Notes under the pieces: generated by a model
Databases searched by the model: none
Seen by the model: the letters and a program-made list of their open reading frames with translations, nothing else
Told to the model about the DNA's origin: nothing
Part shown: positions 22,052-30,718 of the stretch, one piece after another
Numbering within the stretch: the first letter of the stretch is position 1
How the letters are laid out: each line of letters begins with the position of its first letter
Made by a program: the position numbers and the translations under genes
DNA from: Caldimonas thermodepolymerans
Lineage (GTDB): Bacteria > Pseudomonadota > Gammaproteobacteria > Burkholderiales > Burkholderiaceae_C
NCBI RefSeq assembly: GCF_015476235.1
Contig: NZ_CP064338.1
Location: 1,302,001 to 1,366,000, forward strand
Direction: 5' to 3'
Length of the DNA stretch: 64,000 nucleotides

Positions 22052-23454
22052 AGCTGCCCGAGTGGCTGTCGCTGCGGCACGGCTCGCTGCGCGTGCGGCT
22101 GCTGATCGGCGCGCTGGTGTGGATCGCGCTGGCGCTGGCGGTGGCCGGCTGGGGACTGCGCGACCTGTTCCGGCAGCACACGCGCCAGCAGCTGGAGGTG
22201 CAGCTGGTGCACCAGCTGGACCGGCTCAGCGCGGCGGTCAATCCGGGGCCGCAGGTGCAGGTCGACCTGGATCGCATGGCCGGCGAGACCCGCTTCGACA
22301 CGCCGCTGTCAGGCCTGTACTGGCAGGTGGACGTGATCCCGCCGGGCGGGGCGCCGCAGCTCGGCGCGGCCCGCTCGCGTTCGCTGTGGGACGAGGTGCT
22401 GGCGCTGCCGCCGGAGGGCGCGGTGCGCCTGCCCGCGTCGCAGGGGCACGCGGTGCTGCAGCTGCCGTTTCCGCCGGACCGGACGCTGCTGGCGGTCAGC
22501 CGCCCCCTGCAGCTGCCCGATGCGGGGGCGCCGCTGTTGCGCGTGACGGTTGCCGCCGACGAGGCCCTGCTGGCCGAGCCGGTGCAGCGCTTCACGCGCA
22601 TGCTGTGGGTGGCGCTCGGGCTGCTCGCCGCGGGGCTGGTGCTGGCCGTGGCGGTGCAGCTGCAGCTGGCCCTGCGTCCGCTGAACCTGCTGCGCGAGCA
22701 GCTCGGGGCGGTGCGCACCGGCGTGGCCACGCGCCTCGAAGGACCGTTCCCGCGCGAGCTGCAGCCGCTGGTCCACGAGTTCAACCACGTGCTCGGCGCC
22801 AATGCCGACATCGTGCAGCGGGCGCGCACGCAGGCGGGCAACCTGGCCCATGCGCTGCACACGCCGCTGAGCATCCTCGGCAACGCGGCCGCGCAGGAGC
22901 GCTCGCCACTGGCGCAGCTGGTGCAGGAGCAGGTCGCGACCGCGCAGCGCCAGGTCGACTACCACCTCGCACGCGCCCGGGCCGCCGCGGCGATCCGCGC
23001 CACGGGCCTGCGCACGCCGGTGCGGCAGCCGGTCGAGGCGCTGCTGCGCACGATGCGGCGCCTGCATGCGGGCCGGCCGCTGGAGTTCGTGCTGGCCGGG
23101 TGCGACCCGGAGCTGGCGTTCCGCGGCGAGCCGCAGGACCTGTTCGAGACGCTCGGCAACCTGCTGGACAACGCCGGCAAGTGGGCGCGTCGCCGGGTCG
23201 AGCTGCAGGTGCACCGGGAGGGCGACCAGCTGTGCTTCACGGTCGACGACGACGGCCCGGGCATCCCGCCTGCGCAGCGCGAGCGCATCTTCGAGCGCGG
23301 CGAGCGGTTGGACGAACAACGCGCCGGCGCCGGCCTGGGGCTGGACATCGTGCGCGAGCTGGCACAGACCTACGGCGGCCGCGTCAGTGCGGAGGACGCG
23401 CCGCTGGGCGGGCTGCGCATGCGCCTGCACCTGCCGGCCGCGGTGCAGGCGTGA
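22048..23454 (+). CDS. Sensor histidine kinase
   Basis: A 468-residue inner-membrane kinase starting at GTG 22048, which overlaps the response-regulator stop (GTGA). Membrane helices at about residues 15-37 and 183-207 enclose a periplasmic sensing region of about 145 residues. His268 in LAHALHTPLS is the phosphorylation site. The ATPase domain has the N box (LGNLLDNAGKWA), DDDGPGIPP and GAGLGLDIV. It resembles PhoQ/QseC relatives. The signal is unknown; the linked PepSY and reductase genes suggest a metal or redox cue. Confidence 0.93.
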   Translation: MKLPEWLSLRHGSLRVRLLIGALVWIALALAVAGWGLRDLFRQHTRQQLEVQLVHQLDRLSAAVNPGPQVQVDLDRMAGETRFDTPLSGLYWQVDVIPPGGAPQLGAARSRSLWDEVLALPPEGAVRLPASQGHAVLQLPFPPDRTLLAVSRPLQLPDAGAPLLRVTVAADEALLAEPVQRFTRMLWVALGLLAAGLVLAVAVQLQLALRPLNLLREQLGAVRTGVATRLEGPFPRELQPLVHEFNHVLGANADIVQRARTQAGNLAHALHTPLSILGNAAAQERSPLAQLVQEQVATAQRQVDYHLARARAAAAIRATGLRTPVRQPVEALLRTMRRLHAGRPLEFVLAGCDPELAFRGEPQDLFETLGNLLDNAGKWARRRVELQVHREGDQLCFTVDDDGPGIPPAQRERIFERGERLDEQRAGAGLGLDIVRELAQTYGGRVSAEDAPLGGLRMRLHLPAAVQA

Positions 23455-23475
23455 GGGGCCGTGCGCGGGGGACTG

Positions 23476-23703
23476 CTACAGGTAGGACGTGACGGCCGGC
23501 ACCAGCGCGGCCCAGAAGCGCGACTTGGCGCAGATCGAGCAGTTGCAGCGCATGGTGCCGGCCTGCAGGTCGGCCTCGGCTTCGAACTGGACGGCGCCGC
23601 AATGGCAGCGGCCGCTGTAGGTGGTCAACGTCACGGTGGTGAACTCCGGGCAAGAAACCTCGAACCAAGCAGTGGTTTCAAGACTAGACCGACGCGTTGC
23701 CAT
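23476..23703 (-). pseudogene. Truncated GFA/CENP-V-domain protein
   Basis: A 75-residue frame contains the first half of the glutathione-dependent formaldehyde-activating (GFA/CENP-V) zinc domain: [15 protein letters not shown] and [17 protein letters not shown]. Full-length relatives are about 120-150 residues with a second pair of metal-binding cysteines, which is absent: the frame stops after AVTSYL, 20 bases from the convergent kinase gene, and no other frame continues it. I read it as a remnant that lost its 3' half. Expression as a short protein cannot be excluded. Confidence 0.6.
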
Positions 23704-23761
23704 GTCTACCGGGACTTCCTCGCATGCCGGCGACCACGGCACGGCCGGCCCGTCGAGCCGC

Positions 23762-23767
23762 GACAAT
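23762..23767 (+). promoter_or_regulatory. Possible -10 box of the DUF502 gene
   Basis: GACAAT lies 27 bases before the TTG start, leaving room for the GGAG ribosome site. No -35 is clear. Confidence 0.35.
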
Positions 23768-23794
23768 AGGGCGCCATTCCCGACGGAGCCCCAC

Positions 23795-24469
23795 TTGAAG
23801 ACCCGCCTGCGCAAACTCCTGCGAACCTTCCTGACCGGCCTGGTGGCCGTGCTGCCGCTGGCACTCACGGTGGCCGTGGTGCTGTGGATCGTGCAGCTGC
23901 TGCTGGCCTGGATCGGGCCGCAAAGCCTGCTGGGCGGGATGCTGGTGGCCATCGGCGTGGGCGTCACGGGGTCGGAGGTGATCGCCTACCTGCTCGGGGT
24001 GCTGGTGGTCGCGGCGGCCGTGTTCGGGCTGGGCGTGCTGGTCGAGTCCGGCCTGCAGAAGGGTGCCCGGCGGGCCGTGGAGTCGGTGCTGCTGCGCATC
24101 CCGGTGATCCGCACGCTGTACGACTTCACGCGCCGTTTCGTGGACCTGCTGACCAAGCGCGACACCGACGACGGCCTCAAGTCGATGAGTCCCGTGTGGT
24201 GCCACTTCGGCGGGCGAGGCGGGGTGGCGGTGCTGGGCCTGCTGTCGACGCCCGAGCCCTTGCAGCTTGGCGACCGGGCCTACCACGCGGTGCTGGTGCC
24301 GACCGCACCGGTGCCTATCGGCGGCGGGCTGCTGTACGTGCCCGCGGACTGGGTCGAGCCGGCCACAGGCATCGGCGTGGAAGCCCTGACCGGCATCTAC
24401 GTCTCGATGGGCGTGACCTCGCCGCAGTACCTCCGGCCCGCCACGCCGCAGCGCCCGGACCCCGGCTGA
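23795..24469 (+). CDS. DUF502 family membrane protein
   Basis: A 224-residue integral membrane protein with two hydrophobic segments (about residues 10-35 and 50-85) followed by a soluble domain. The sequences [19 protein letters not shown] and the later [15 protein letters not shown] are typical of the DUF502 family, whose function is not established. I chose the TTG at 23795: it follows GGAG by 6 bases and gives the usual family start [15 protein letters not shown]. An ATG 93 bases upstream would add a non-homologous, Ser-rich extension and overlap the GFA remnant. Confidence 0.85.
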   Translation: MKTRLRKLLRTFLTGLVAVLPLALTVAVVLWIVQLLLAWIGPQSLLGGMLVAIGVGVTGSEVIAYLLGVLVVAAAVFGLGVLVESGLQKGARRAVESVLLRIPVIRTLYDFTRRFVDLLTKRDTDDGLKSMSPVWCHFGGRGGVAVLGLLSTPEPLQLGDRAYHAVLVPTAPVPIGGGLLYVPADWVEPATGIGVEALTGIYVSMGVTSPQYLRPATPQRPDPG

Positions 24470-24526
24470 GCGGGCGCCGGGTATGGCGGTTGCAGGCGCT
24501 GGGGGAATCCGGTCCGCAGGCCGGGC

Positions 24527-24865
24527 ATGCGATCCACCATGAGCCAGGCCGCTTCATCCCGCATCGTGCTGGGCACGCTGACGCTCGGCGAGGGCCGCAG
24601 TGCGAGTTTCGAGCTGCGCGATGGTCGCTGGCTGGCCGACGACCCGGGCCGTTGCCTGCGCTGGCACGACGGTCCCTGTGTAAGCGACGGGCGCGACACG
24701 CTGCTGCTGGTCTCGGTGGATCAGGGCGCGGCGCTGCGCCTGTACGGGCTGGAGCCACTGGCGGCGCGCAAGGGCGACTGCGGCACGGGCCTGCTCATCG
24801 AAGCCGGCGACCAGGCGAGCCCGCAGGCGCGCGTGGAGTGGTGCATCACGAGCGTGATGGACTAG
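24527..24865 (+). CDS. Hypothetical protein
   Basis: A 112-residue frame (108 if the second ATG at 24539 is used) that I do not recognise. It has no signal peptide or membrane helix. It is rich in beta-strand-type sequence, such as LGTLTLGEGRSASFELRDGRW, and has Cys pairs spread along it. Codon third positions are GC-rich like the neighbours, supporting a real gene. It is convergent with the next small gene, 12 bases apart. No ribosome site is evident. Confidence 0.5.
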   Translation: MRSTMSQAASSRIVLGTLTLGEGRSASFELRDGRWLADDPGRCLRWHDGPCVSDGRDTLLLVSVDQGAALRLYGLEPLAARKGDCGTGLLIEAGDQASPQARVEWCITSVMD

Positions 24866-24877
24866 CGCCGGCGGGTC

Positions 24878-25126
24878 TCACCAGTCCGCCAGGCGCCAGC
24901 ACCACAGCGCCAGCGCCGCCTCGCTCGCGCCGGTGGCGTGCGCGACGCGGCGCTTCAGGGCGTCCGGCGCACGGCAGGGCGCGCCGGCCTTCATCAGGTC
25001 TTCCACGACGTCTTCGTCATCGCCGAGTTCGGCGAGGTAGTCGTGCCGGGGGCCGAACAGCAGGGCGCGGGGCGCCTGGGACGTGCCGACGAGGACGAGG
25101 TACTTGCCGCTATTGGTTCGTTGCAT
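24878..25126 (-). CDS. Hypothetical small protein
   Basis: An 82-residue protein starting MQRTNSGKYLVLVGTSQ. I do not recognise the family. The first part looks like a compact alpha/beta domain (KYLVLVGTSQAPRALLFGP, DYLAELGDDEDVVEDLM) and a CxxP-type turn (APCRAPDALK) follows. There is no signal peptide. Frame bias and the natural Met start within a longer open frame favour a real gene. The region upstream contains two strong hairpins but no clear promoter. Confidence 0.55.
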   Translation of the reverse strand: MQRTNSGKYLVLVGTSQAPRALLFGPRHDYLAELGDDEDVVEDLMKAGAPCRAPDALKRRVAHATGASEAALALWCWRLADW

Positions 25127-25230
25127 GGTCTGGCCTGGAAGGTGGGAAACGGGTTTCTCCGCGGGTTCGGTGCGCACCCAATGTACGCAGGCCGGTACGG
25201 GCTGGGCAGCCCCGGGCGTCCGACCGGGCC

Positions 25231-25271
25231 GTAGGACGGGTCCTACGCCGCCTGCCCGGTGGCCGGGCAGG
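25231..25271. repeat. Tandem pair of perfect hairpins in an intergenic gap
   Basis: GTAGGA/TCCTAC (25231-25246, loop CGGG) is followed four bases later by CCTGCCCGG/CCGGGCAGG (25251-25271, loop TGG). They lie between divergent small genes and lack T-tracts, so they do not look like ordinary terminators. Confidence 0.45.
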
Positions 25272-25357
25272 TACGCCGTATGCCTCCCTGGCCACGTGTG
25301 ACCGGCACCGGCGTGTTCCGCCGGCGCAAGGGGTCGCACGCCTTCCCCAGGACGCCC

Positions 25358-25579
25358 ATGAACCCGACCCAAACCGAAACCCTGGACATCCTCCAGCAGG
25401 TGCTGCGCCAGGCGCTGCTTGCCATGGCCGCGGCCACGAAGTGCAACTACGCGACCTTCGCCTCCGCGCTGGAGGCCGCGTCGCACAACGAGTCGCTGAG
25501 TCCGGTGGCGCGCGCGATGCTCGCGGAGCTGGCCGAAAGCGCCGGCGTGGTGGCACCGTTTTCGGCCACCAAGCAATGA
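25358..25579 (+). CDS. Hypothetical small helical protein
   Basis: A 73-residue protein, all helix-forming and without a signal peptide (LDILQQVLRQALLAMAAATKCNY, ARAMLAELAESAGVV). I do not recognise a family. I chose the ATG at 25358 because the upstream in-frame codons are Arg/Pro-rich. It ends 4 bases from the stop of the convergent ybhN-like gene. Conservation cannot be judged from this window. Confidence 0.5.
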   Translation: MNPTQTETLDILQQVLRQALLAMAAATKCNYATFASALEAASHNESLSPVARAMLAELAESAGVVAPFSATKQ

Positions 25580-25583
25580 GCAG

Positions 25584-26579
25584 TCAGGCGCCGCGGCGCG
25601 CGCGGGCTTCCAGCCCGAGGTAGAGCAGGCCGGCGGCGGCCAGCGGTGCCAGGTAGTACAGCGCGCGGTAAGCCAGCAGCGCGGCAAGCAGTTGGCCATG
25701 CGGCACTTGGGAGCCGAGCAGCGCGATGAACACGGCTTCCAGCACGCCGAGCCCCGCCGGGATGTGGGTCAGCACGCCGGCCACTGCGCTGACCATCATC
25801 ACCGCGACCACCAGCGGGTAATCGACTTGCCGTTGCAGCAAGACGTACACGACGCCGGCGATCAGCAGCCAGTTCAGGCACGACAGCAGCACCTGCACCA
25901 GCGCCAGGCGCCACGGGGGCAGCTCGATCTCGTGCCCGCGCAGGCTGAACTGCCGGCGCCGCAAGAACGCGCAGGCGGCCAGGTACGCGAGCAGCACCGC
26001 GAGCAGGGCTGCGCCCACCGCCTGCAGGCCGGCACCGCCGATCTTCCAGGCGGGTGGCACCCGGATCAGCCCGGAGCTGAACACCGTCCCGGCCAGCGCC
26101 AGGTAGCCGAGCCAGTTCGTCAGCACGCTCATGCCGAGCACGCGGGTGATGGTGCCGTTGTCCAGCCCCAGCCGCGAATACAGCCGGTAGCGGAACGCGA
26201 CGCCGCCCACCAGGGCGCCCAGGTTGAGGTTGACCGCGTAGCTGATGAAGCCCACCCGCATCACCTGCCTACGCGGCAGTCCGTGCCCGGTGTAGTGGCG
26301 GCCGAACAGGTCGAAGCAGCTGTAGGTCAGGTGGCTGAACGCCCCCAGCGCCGCGGCGAGCGCCAGCGTGGCCAGCGGGTAGCCGCGCAGCGCCTGCAGC
26401 ACGTCCGGCCAGTCGACCTTGCGTGCGTGCGAGACCAGCAACGCGAGCACCGCGGCGAAGAAGAGCCAGGTCAGCCCCTGCTTGATACGTGCGCCGTGGC
26501 GCTGCCACCAGCCGCCGCGGCCGGCCGCGGCATCGGCGTCGTCGACGGCGGGCAGTCGTGCGGGCGAGGCGGCGCGCAT
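25584..26579 (-). CDS. YbhN-like UPF0104 / lysylphosphatidylglycerol synthase-type membrane protein
   Basis: A 331-residue protein with about eight membrane helices, the membrane domain family that also forms the flippase half of MprF. Typical sequences are RVGFISYAVNLNLGALVGG and THIPAGLGVLEAVFIALL. The catalytic synthase domain of MprF is absent. It is the third gene of a ybhP-clsB-ybhN operon as in E. coli, one base after clsB, which suggests a role in phospholipid movement or membrane integrity. The start MRAASPARL is taken at 26579 next to the clsB stop. Confidence 0.88.
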   Translation of the reverse strand: MRAASPARLPAVDDADAAAGRGGWWQRHGARIKQGLTWLFFAAVLALLVSHARKVDWPDVLQALRGYPLATLALAAALGAFSHLTYSCFDLFGRHYTGHGLPRRQVMRVGFISYAVNLNLGALVGGVAFRYRLYSRLGLDNGTITRVLGMSVLTNWLGYLALAGTVFSSGLIRVPPAWKIGGAGLQAVGAALLAVLLAYLAACAFLRRRQFSLRGHEIELPPWRLALVQVLLSCLNWLLIAGVVYVLLQRQVDYPLVVAVMMVSAVAGVLTHIPAGLGVLEAVFIALLGSQVPHGQLLAALLAYRALYYLAPLAAAGLLYLGLEARARRGA

Positions 26580-26580
26580 G

Positions 26581-27843
26581 TCAGCCCCCCTTGCCGGCGG
26601 CGCGGGGCGGCGGCGTTTCCGGATGCGGGGCGGGTTCCCCGGCGGCGGCGGGCAAGGGCGGGGGCGCAATGCGCGGCCGGTGTGCAGGCAGCCAGCCGGC
26701 CCAGGCCGGGAAGCGCCGCAGCACGTGGAACACGACGGTGCCCACGGTGAGCTGCCACCAGCGCGGCCGCGGCCGGTGCTGCGGGCCCATCTCGCGGCAA
26801 TGGTGGTGGATCAGCTCGGCCAGCCTGCGACGCAGGTGGTGGGCAAAGCGTGCGTCGCGGATCACGACGTTGGCTTCCAGGTTCAGCGACAGGCTCAGCG
26901 GATCGAGGTTGCTGGAGCCCACCGTCACCCACTCGTCGTCGATCACCGCGACCTTCGCGTGCAGCGGCCGGCGGCAGTACTCATAGACGCGCACGCCGTC
27001 GCGCAACAGGTAGTCGTACAGCGTGCGTCCGGCGATCTGCGCGATCGCCATGTCGGGTTCGCCTTGCAGGATCAGGCGCACGTCCACGCCGCGCCGGGCC
27101 GCGTTGCGCAGCTCGCGCAGCACGCGGTAGCCGGGGAAGAAGTACGCGTTGGCGATCAGCACCTCGCGCCGTGCGCCGCGCAGGGCCGCCAGGTACTGCT
27201 GTTCGATGTCGGTGCGATGGGCGGTGTTGTCGCGCGTGACGAAGCGCACCATCGCCCCGTCCAGCGAGTCTTCGGGGGGGGCGGCGCGCTGCACCAGCCG
27301 CAGGCGGCGCGGGGGCAGTGGCTCCAGCCCGGCGGCATCGAGCATGAAGCGGTGGATGTCCTGCACCACCGGGCCTTCGAGCTGCACTGCGTAGTCCTGC
27401 TTGGCCGCAGCGCCGAACTCCGCCAGGTGCTCGAGCGAGAAGTTGATGCCCCCGACGAAGGCGATGCGTTCGTCGATCACGACCAGCTTGCGGTGCAGGC
27501 GCCGGAACAGGTTGGTGCGCATGCCCAGCAGCGGCGGCTGCGGATCGAAGACCAGGAACTGCACGCCGGCCTCGGTCAGGCCGTGCACGAACTCCTCGCT
27601 CAGGTCCGGCGAGCCGTAGCCGTCCACCGTCACCGCGACCCGCACGCCGCGCCGGGCCGCGTCGATCAGCACCTCGCGCAGCTCGCGACCGACCTTGTCG
27701 TCGAACAGGATGAAGGTCTCGAGCAGCACCTCGCGCTGCGCGGCGCGGATCGACTCGAACACGCGCGGGTAGAAGCTCTCGCCGTTTTCCAGCAGCTCGA
27801 GCTGGTGGCCGGACTTCCAGGGACGGACGGGGGACATGCTCAT
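26581..27843 (-). CDS. clsB: Cardiolipin synthase B
   Basis: A 420-residue phospholipase-D-family enzyme that makes cardiolipin or phosphatidylglycerol from phosphatidyl donors. Two HKD motifs are intact: [19 protein letters not shown] in the first half and [18 protein letters not shown] in the second. There are no N-terminal membrane helices, which distinguishes ClsB from ClsA. The start MSMSPVRPW at 27843 overlaps the stop of the ybhP-like gene. A Pro-rich tail of about 45 residues is extra. The operon matches E. coli ybhP-clsB-ybhN. Confidence 0.93.
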   Translation of the reverse strand: MSMSPVRPWKSGHQLELLENGESFYPRVFESIRAAQREVLLETFILFDDKVGRELREVLIDAARRGVRVAVTVDGYGSPDLSEEFVHGLTEAGVQFLVFDPQPPLLGMRTNLFRRLHRKLVVIDERIAFVGGINFSLEHLAEFGAAAKQDYAVQLEGPVVQDIHRFMLDAAGLEPLPPRRLRLVQRAAPPEDSLDGAMVRFVTRDNTAHRTDIEQQYLAALRGARREVLIANAYFFPGYRVLRELRNAARRGVDVRLILQGEPDMAIAQIAGRTLYDYLLRDGVRVYEYCRRPLHAKVAVIDDEWVTVGSSNLDPLSLSLNLEANVVIRDARFAHHLRRRLAELIHHHCREMGPQHRPRPRWWQLTVGTVVFHVLRRFPAWAGWLPAHRPRIAPPPLPAAAGEPAPHPETPPPRAAGKGG

Positions 27844-28685
27844 AGCAGCACCTCCGCTGCCAGGGGGGCGTGGTCGGACAGGTGCGACCAGGGCCGCGGC
27901 GGCAAGGCGAGCGGCCGGTGCGCCCGTGCGTTGCGCACGTAGATGCGGTCCAGCCGCAGGATCGGCCAGCGCGCCGGGAAGGTGCGCGCGGCACGGCCGT
28001 GCGCGGCCACGTGCACCTCGCGCAGGCCGCCGCACTGGTCCAGCACCTCGTGCGCACGCAGGCGCCAGTCGTTGAAGTCGCCGGCGATCACCAGCGGCGC
28101 TTCGGGAGGCACCTCGGCCTGCAGCAACCCGCACAGCAGCTGCAGCTGCTGCCGCCGGTGCGACTCGCGCAGGCCCAGGTGCACGCACACCACGTGCACC
28201 TCCATCGCCCGGTCGGGGATGGTCAGCACGCAGTGCAGCAGGCCGCGGCGTTCCTTGCTGCGCTCGATCGACACGTCGCGGTTCTGGTAGCGCACGATCG
28301 GAAACTTCGACAGCACCGCGTTGCCGTGGTGCCCGTGCGGATAAACCGCGTTGCGTCCGTACGCGAAGTCGCTCCACATCGAATCGGCGAGGAACTCGTA
28401 CTGCGGCGCGGCCGGCCAGTCGGCCACGCGCGTCGAGTAGCGCGCGTGGGTGCCCAGCACTTCCTGCAGGAACACGATGTCGGCCGACACCGAGCGCACG
28501 GCGTCGCGCAGCTCGTGCAGGATGAAACGCCGGTTCAGCGGCCCGAAGCCCTTGTGGGTGTTGACCGTCAGCACGCGCATCGTCAGCGGCGCGGCCGTCA
28601 GCGTCGCGTCCTGCTGCCCGAGCGGCGCGGCGTGCGACGTGGGCGGGGCGGTGACCGAGCGTTCGAACAGGGTTTCGGTGGACAT
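27840..28685 (-). CDS. YbhP-like endonuclease/exonuclease/phosphatase family protein
   Basis: A 281-residue EEP-superfamily hydrolase. The metal and catalytic motifs are present: VNTHKGFG at the N-terminus, IVFLQEV (the catalytic Glu), [15 protein letters not shown] and SDHAPL (the catalytic His). The family cleaves phosphodiester or phosphomonoester bonds; the substrate of YbhP is not settled and a lipid headgroup is plausible given the operon. I chose [10 protein letters not shown] (28685); an upstream Met adds 15 poorly conserved residues. It overlaps clsB by TCAT. Confidence 0.9.
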   Translation of the reverse strand: MSTETLFERSVTAPPTSHAAPLGQQDATLTAAPLTMRVLTVNTHKGFGPLNRRFILHELRDAVRSVSADIVFLQEVLGTHARYSTRVADWPAAPQYEFLADSMWSDFAYGRNAVYPHGHHGNAVLSKFPIVRYQNRDVSIERSKERRGLLHCVLTIPDRAMEVHVVCVHLGLRESHRRQQLQLLCGLLQAEVPPEAPLVIAGDFNDWRLRAHEVLDQCGGLREVHVAAHGRAARTFPARWPILRLDRIYVRNARAHRPLALPPRPWSHLSDHAPLAAEVLL

Positions 28686-28989
28686 GTGCAGGGCGTCGGG
28701 TGTTGGGGCGGCCGCTTCGTGTCGCGGCAAGCGCGGGTCCCGGTCGCGGCGGGCATCACGGGAAGCATGTGGATGTCTGCATGCTAGGCAGCGGGCGGCG
28801 CACCGGGCACTCCCGGTGCACTGACCGCGCTGTCAGCGCATTCCGACACCGGCGTCGCGGTCGGTGCGCGGCAGGCGGGCATGGCATGTGCCGCGTAAGG
28901 GAAACACCCCCGTCCCGACGGTCGCGCCGCGCCGCGAGGTCCCGCGCCCGCATGGCGGCACCGTCCACCCATCCCAGGAGGAGCTCCCG
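28686..28989. other. Divergent intergenic region with no recognised gene
   Basis: These 304 bases separate ybhP and a lipoprotein gene. No RNA, repeat or credible promoter pair stands out. The end nearest the lipoprotein carries its AGGAGGAG ribosome site. Confidence 0.5.
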
Positions 28990-29343
28990 ATGAATGCACA
29001 GCAACGCATGCTCGCACTGACTGCCATCGCCACGGCTGCGGCGTTTTCGCTGGGCGGTTGCGACCGGCGCGAGGAGGCGCCGCCCGTGGTGCCGAGCGAG
29101 CCGGCGCCTGCGGTCCCCACGCCGCCGGTCGACGGAGCCCCCGCACCGGATGCGCCGGCCGACTCCGGTGCACCGGCAGGCACCACGATGCCGGGCAACA
29201 CGCCGGGTGACGACCCGAGCGGCAACACGAGCGCCACCGGCAGCGGCGTGCCCGGATCGACAGGCACGACCGGCACGCCGATGACCGAGGAAGAGCGCCG
29301 GCGCCTGCAGGAGCAGGGGGCCAGCCCGGCGCCGGGTCAATGA
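28990..29343 (+). CDS. Small Pro/Gly/Thr-rich lipoprotein
   Basis: A 117-residue protein with a lipoprotein signal: hydrophobic LALTAIATAAAFS followed by the lipobox LGGC (Cys at about residue 24) and a charged DRREE. The mature part is low complexity (Pro, Ala, Gly, Thr, Ser) and ends in a short charged helix (MTEEERRRLQEQG). The strong AGGAGGAG site supports the start at 28990. It is likely a small envelope lipoprotein of unknown role. Its base composition fits its neighbours. Confidence 0.7.
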   Translation: MNAQQRMLALTAIATAAAFSLGGCDRREEAPPVVPSEPAPAVPTPPVDGAPAPDAPADSGAPAGTTMPGNTPGDDPSGNTSATGSGVPGSTGTTGTPMTEEERRRLQEQGASPAPGQ

Positions 29344-29677
29344 AGCAGCAGGACGCGCGCCTGTGGCTCGCCGCGCGGCGAGCTGCGCTTGGTGCAGGGC
29401 GGAGGTGGCGTTGCTCAAGCGCGTGTGCAAGCGCGCGCCGCGCGCTTGTCGCAGCGCTTTGGTGCGGTAAAGCCACTCTTTCCGTCATGTGGTTGGAAAG
29501 GGAGTACCATACGCGTCGTAGGTATGCACAAGACCGTCTTTTCGTAGGTCTCTTCACAGATGTCCGTCACCCTGCTGGCTGGCGGATTCCGGTCGATTCT
29601 CCCGTTGATGACTTTCTTGGCGTCTCTGCACTGCGCCGGCATGGGCTGTGCGCTCCATCAACTTGAAAGGAATCAAC
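29344..29677 (+). promoter_or_regulatory. Long leader region of the cold-shock gene
   Basis: A gene-free stretch of 334 bases, richer in A and T over its last 200 bases than the surroundings. TTGGAA at 29493-29498 could be a -35, but no -10 at the right spacing is convincing. A long untranslated leader is usual for cold-shock genes and often folds differently with temperature. The ribosome site AAAGGAA precedes the ATG at 29678. Confidence 0.4.
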
Positions 29678-29887
29678 ATGACGACTCAAACCGGAACCGT
29701 GAAGTGGTTCGATGACGGCAAAGGCTTCGGCTTCATCACGCCGGACGACGGCAGCAAGGACCTGTTCGCGCATTTCAGCGAGATCCAGGGCAACGGCTTC
29801 AAGAGCCTGGCCGAAAACCAGCGCGTGAGCTTCGAAGTGACCCAGGGCCGCAAGGGCCTGCAGGCCTCGAACATCCGCCCCGCCTGA
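29678..29887 (+). CDS. Cold-shock protein (CspA family)
   Basis: A 69-residue single cold-shock domain, an RNA chaperone that keeps mRNAs unfolded. The RNP1 motif KGFGFI and the RNP2 motif LFAHFS are intact, as is the opening [12 protein letters not shown]. Length matches the family. The long leader upstream suggests post-transcriptional cold control. It is followed by a small conserved gene and infA, so this is a small cold/translation cluster. Confidence 0.97.
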   Translation: MTTQTGTVKWFDDGKGFGFITPDDGSKDLFAHFSEIQGNGFKSLAENQRVSFEVTQGRKGLQASNIRPA

Positions 29888-30059
29888 GGGCCGCCGCCGC
29901 AAGGCGGCTGCACCATGGGCCCGGTGCGCACATGCCGCCGGGACCCGCCGAGCGCCAGCGTGCATGACCTGCCTCTGCCAGGCGGAGTGCGGCTGCGCCC
30001 ACACGACCAGAAGAAGGACAACGGCCCGGCACCGCATGAAGCGCTGCCGGGGCCATTGC

Positions 30060-30302
30060 ATGGAGAGATTTATCAATACGTCGATACGAGTTGGCAAGTA
30101 CCTGATTTCACCGCTGTCGCGCGAGCAGCGCGACGGCCGCCATGCCGCATCGGTCTCGATCCGCAGCGGCACTGGCAGCGCCACGCATGACCGCGTGCTT
30201 CGCCTCGTCCCGGTGTTCGACACACAACAGGCGGCCTTGCGCTACGCGACCGAACAAGGTCTGCAGTGGATCGCCAAGGCGTCCGTTCCCTATCCGCATT
30301 GA
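30060..30302 (+). CDS. Conserved small protein between csp and infA
   Basis: An 80-residue protein ([20 protein letters not shown]...) with no signal peptide. I recognise it as a small conserved type found near cold-shock genes in Burkholderiales, without known function. It has an N-terminal basic part and a C-terminal helix ([19 protein letters not shown]) preceded by a strand ([10 protein letters not shown]). It ends 17 bases before the infA ATG, so the two are probably co-expressed. An upstream in-frame ATG would give a Cys/Arg-rich extension, which I reject. Confidence 0.65.
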   Translation: MERFINTSIRVGKYLISPLSREQRDGRHAASVSIRSGTGSATHDRVLRLVPVFDTQQAALRYATEQGLQWIAKASVPYPH

Positions 30303-30319
30303 TTGAAGGAGCAACAGAC

Positions 30320-30550
30320 ATGGCCAAGGAAGAACTCATCGAAATGCACGGCGTGGTCAACGAAATCCTGCCCGACTCGCGCTATCGCGTGACGCTGGAC
30401 AACGGTCACCAGCTGGTGGCCTACACCTCCGGCAAGATGCGCAAGCATCACATCCGCATCCTCGCGGGCGACGCGGTGTCGCTCGAACTGTCGCCTTACG
30501 ACCTGAGCAAGGGGCGCATCACCTTCCGTCACCTGCAGCGCCGCAACTGA
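30320..30550 (+). CDS. infA: Translation initiation factor IF-1
   Basis: A 76-residue OB-fold factor that binds the ribosomal A site during initiation. [20 protein letters not shown] and [14 protein letters not shown] are diagnostic. Many Burkholderiales have one infA in the ribosomal-protein cluster and another next to a cold-shock gene; this context makes it look like the second type. AAGGAG lies before the ATG, and a good terminator follows. Confidence 0.96.
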   Translation: MAKEELIEMHGVVNEILPDSRYRVTLDNGHQLVAYTSGKMRKHHIRILAGDAVSLELSPYDLSKGRITFRHLQRRN

Positions 30551-30604
30551 AGCAGCTGCGGTGCGGCAGCAGCGCCTGCTGGCGCGCTGCGCCCCGTACG
30601 CCGG

Positions 30605-30640
30605 GCCGACGCACCGCGAGGTGCGCCGGCTTTTTTCTTT
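30605..30640 (+). terminator. Intrinsic terminator after infA
   Basis: GCCG-A-CGCACC (30605-30615) pairs with GGTGCG-C-CGGC (30620-30630) around GCGA with one mismatch, followed by TTTTTTCTTTT. Confidence 0.9.
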
Positions 30641-30718
30641 TCCGTCGCGTGCAGCCGGGGAACCGACTGCCGCTGCTCGCGCTGCGTCCTCAAGCGCCCC
30701 GGCACGGCGGGGCAGGTG

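Noticed and set aside
24878-25699. A long minus-strand open frame of 273 codons
   Set aside because: Only its last 82 codons look like a natural protein; the upstream part is antisense to another small gene and low complexity, so I list only the short gene.
29893-29908. Hairpin GCCGCC-GCAA-GGCGGC after the cold-shock gene
   Set aside because: A short GC stem with no T-tract is expected by chance in this composition.
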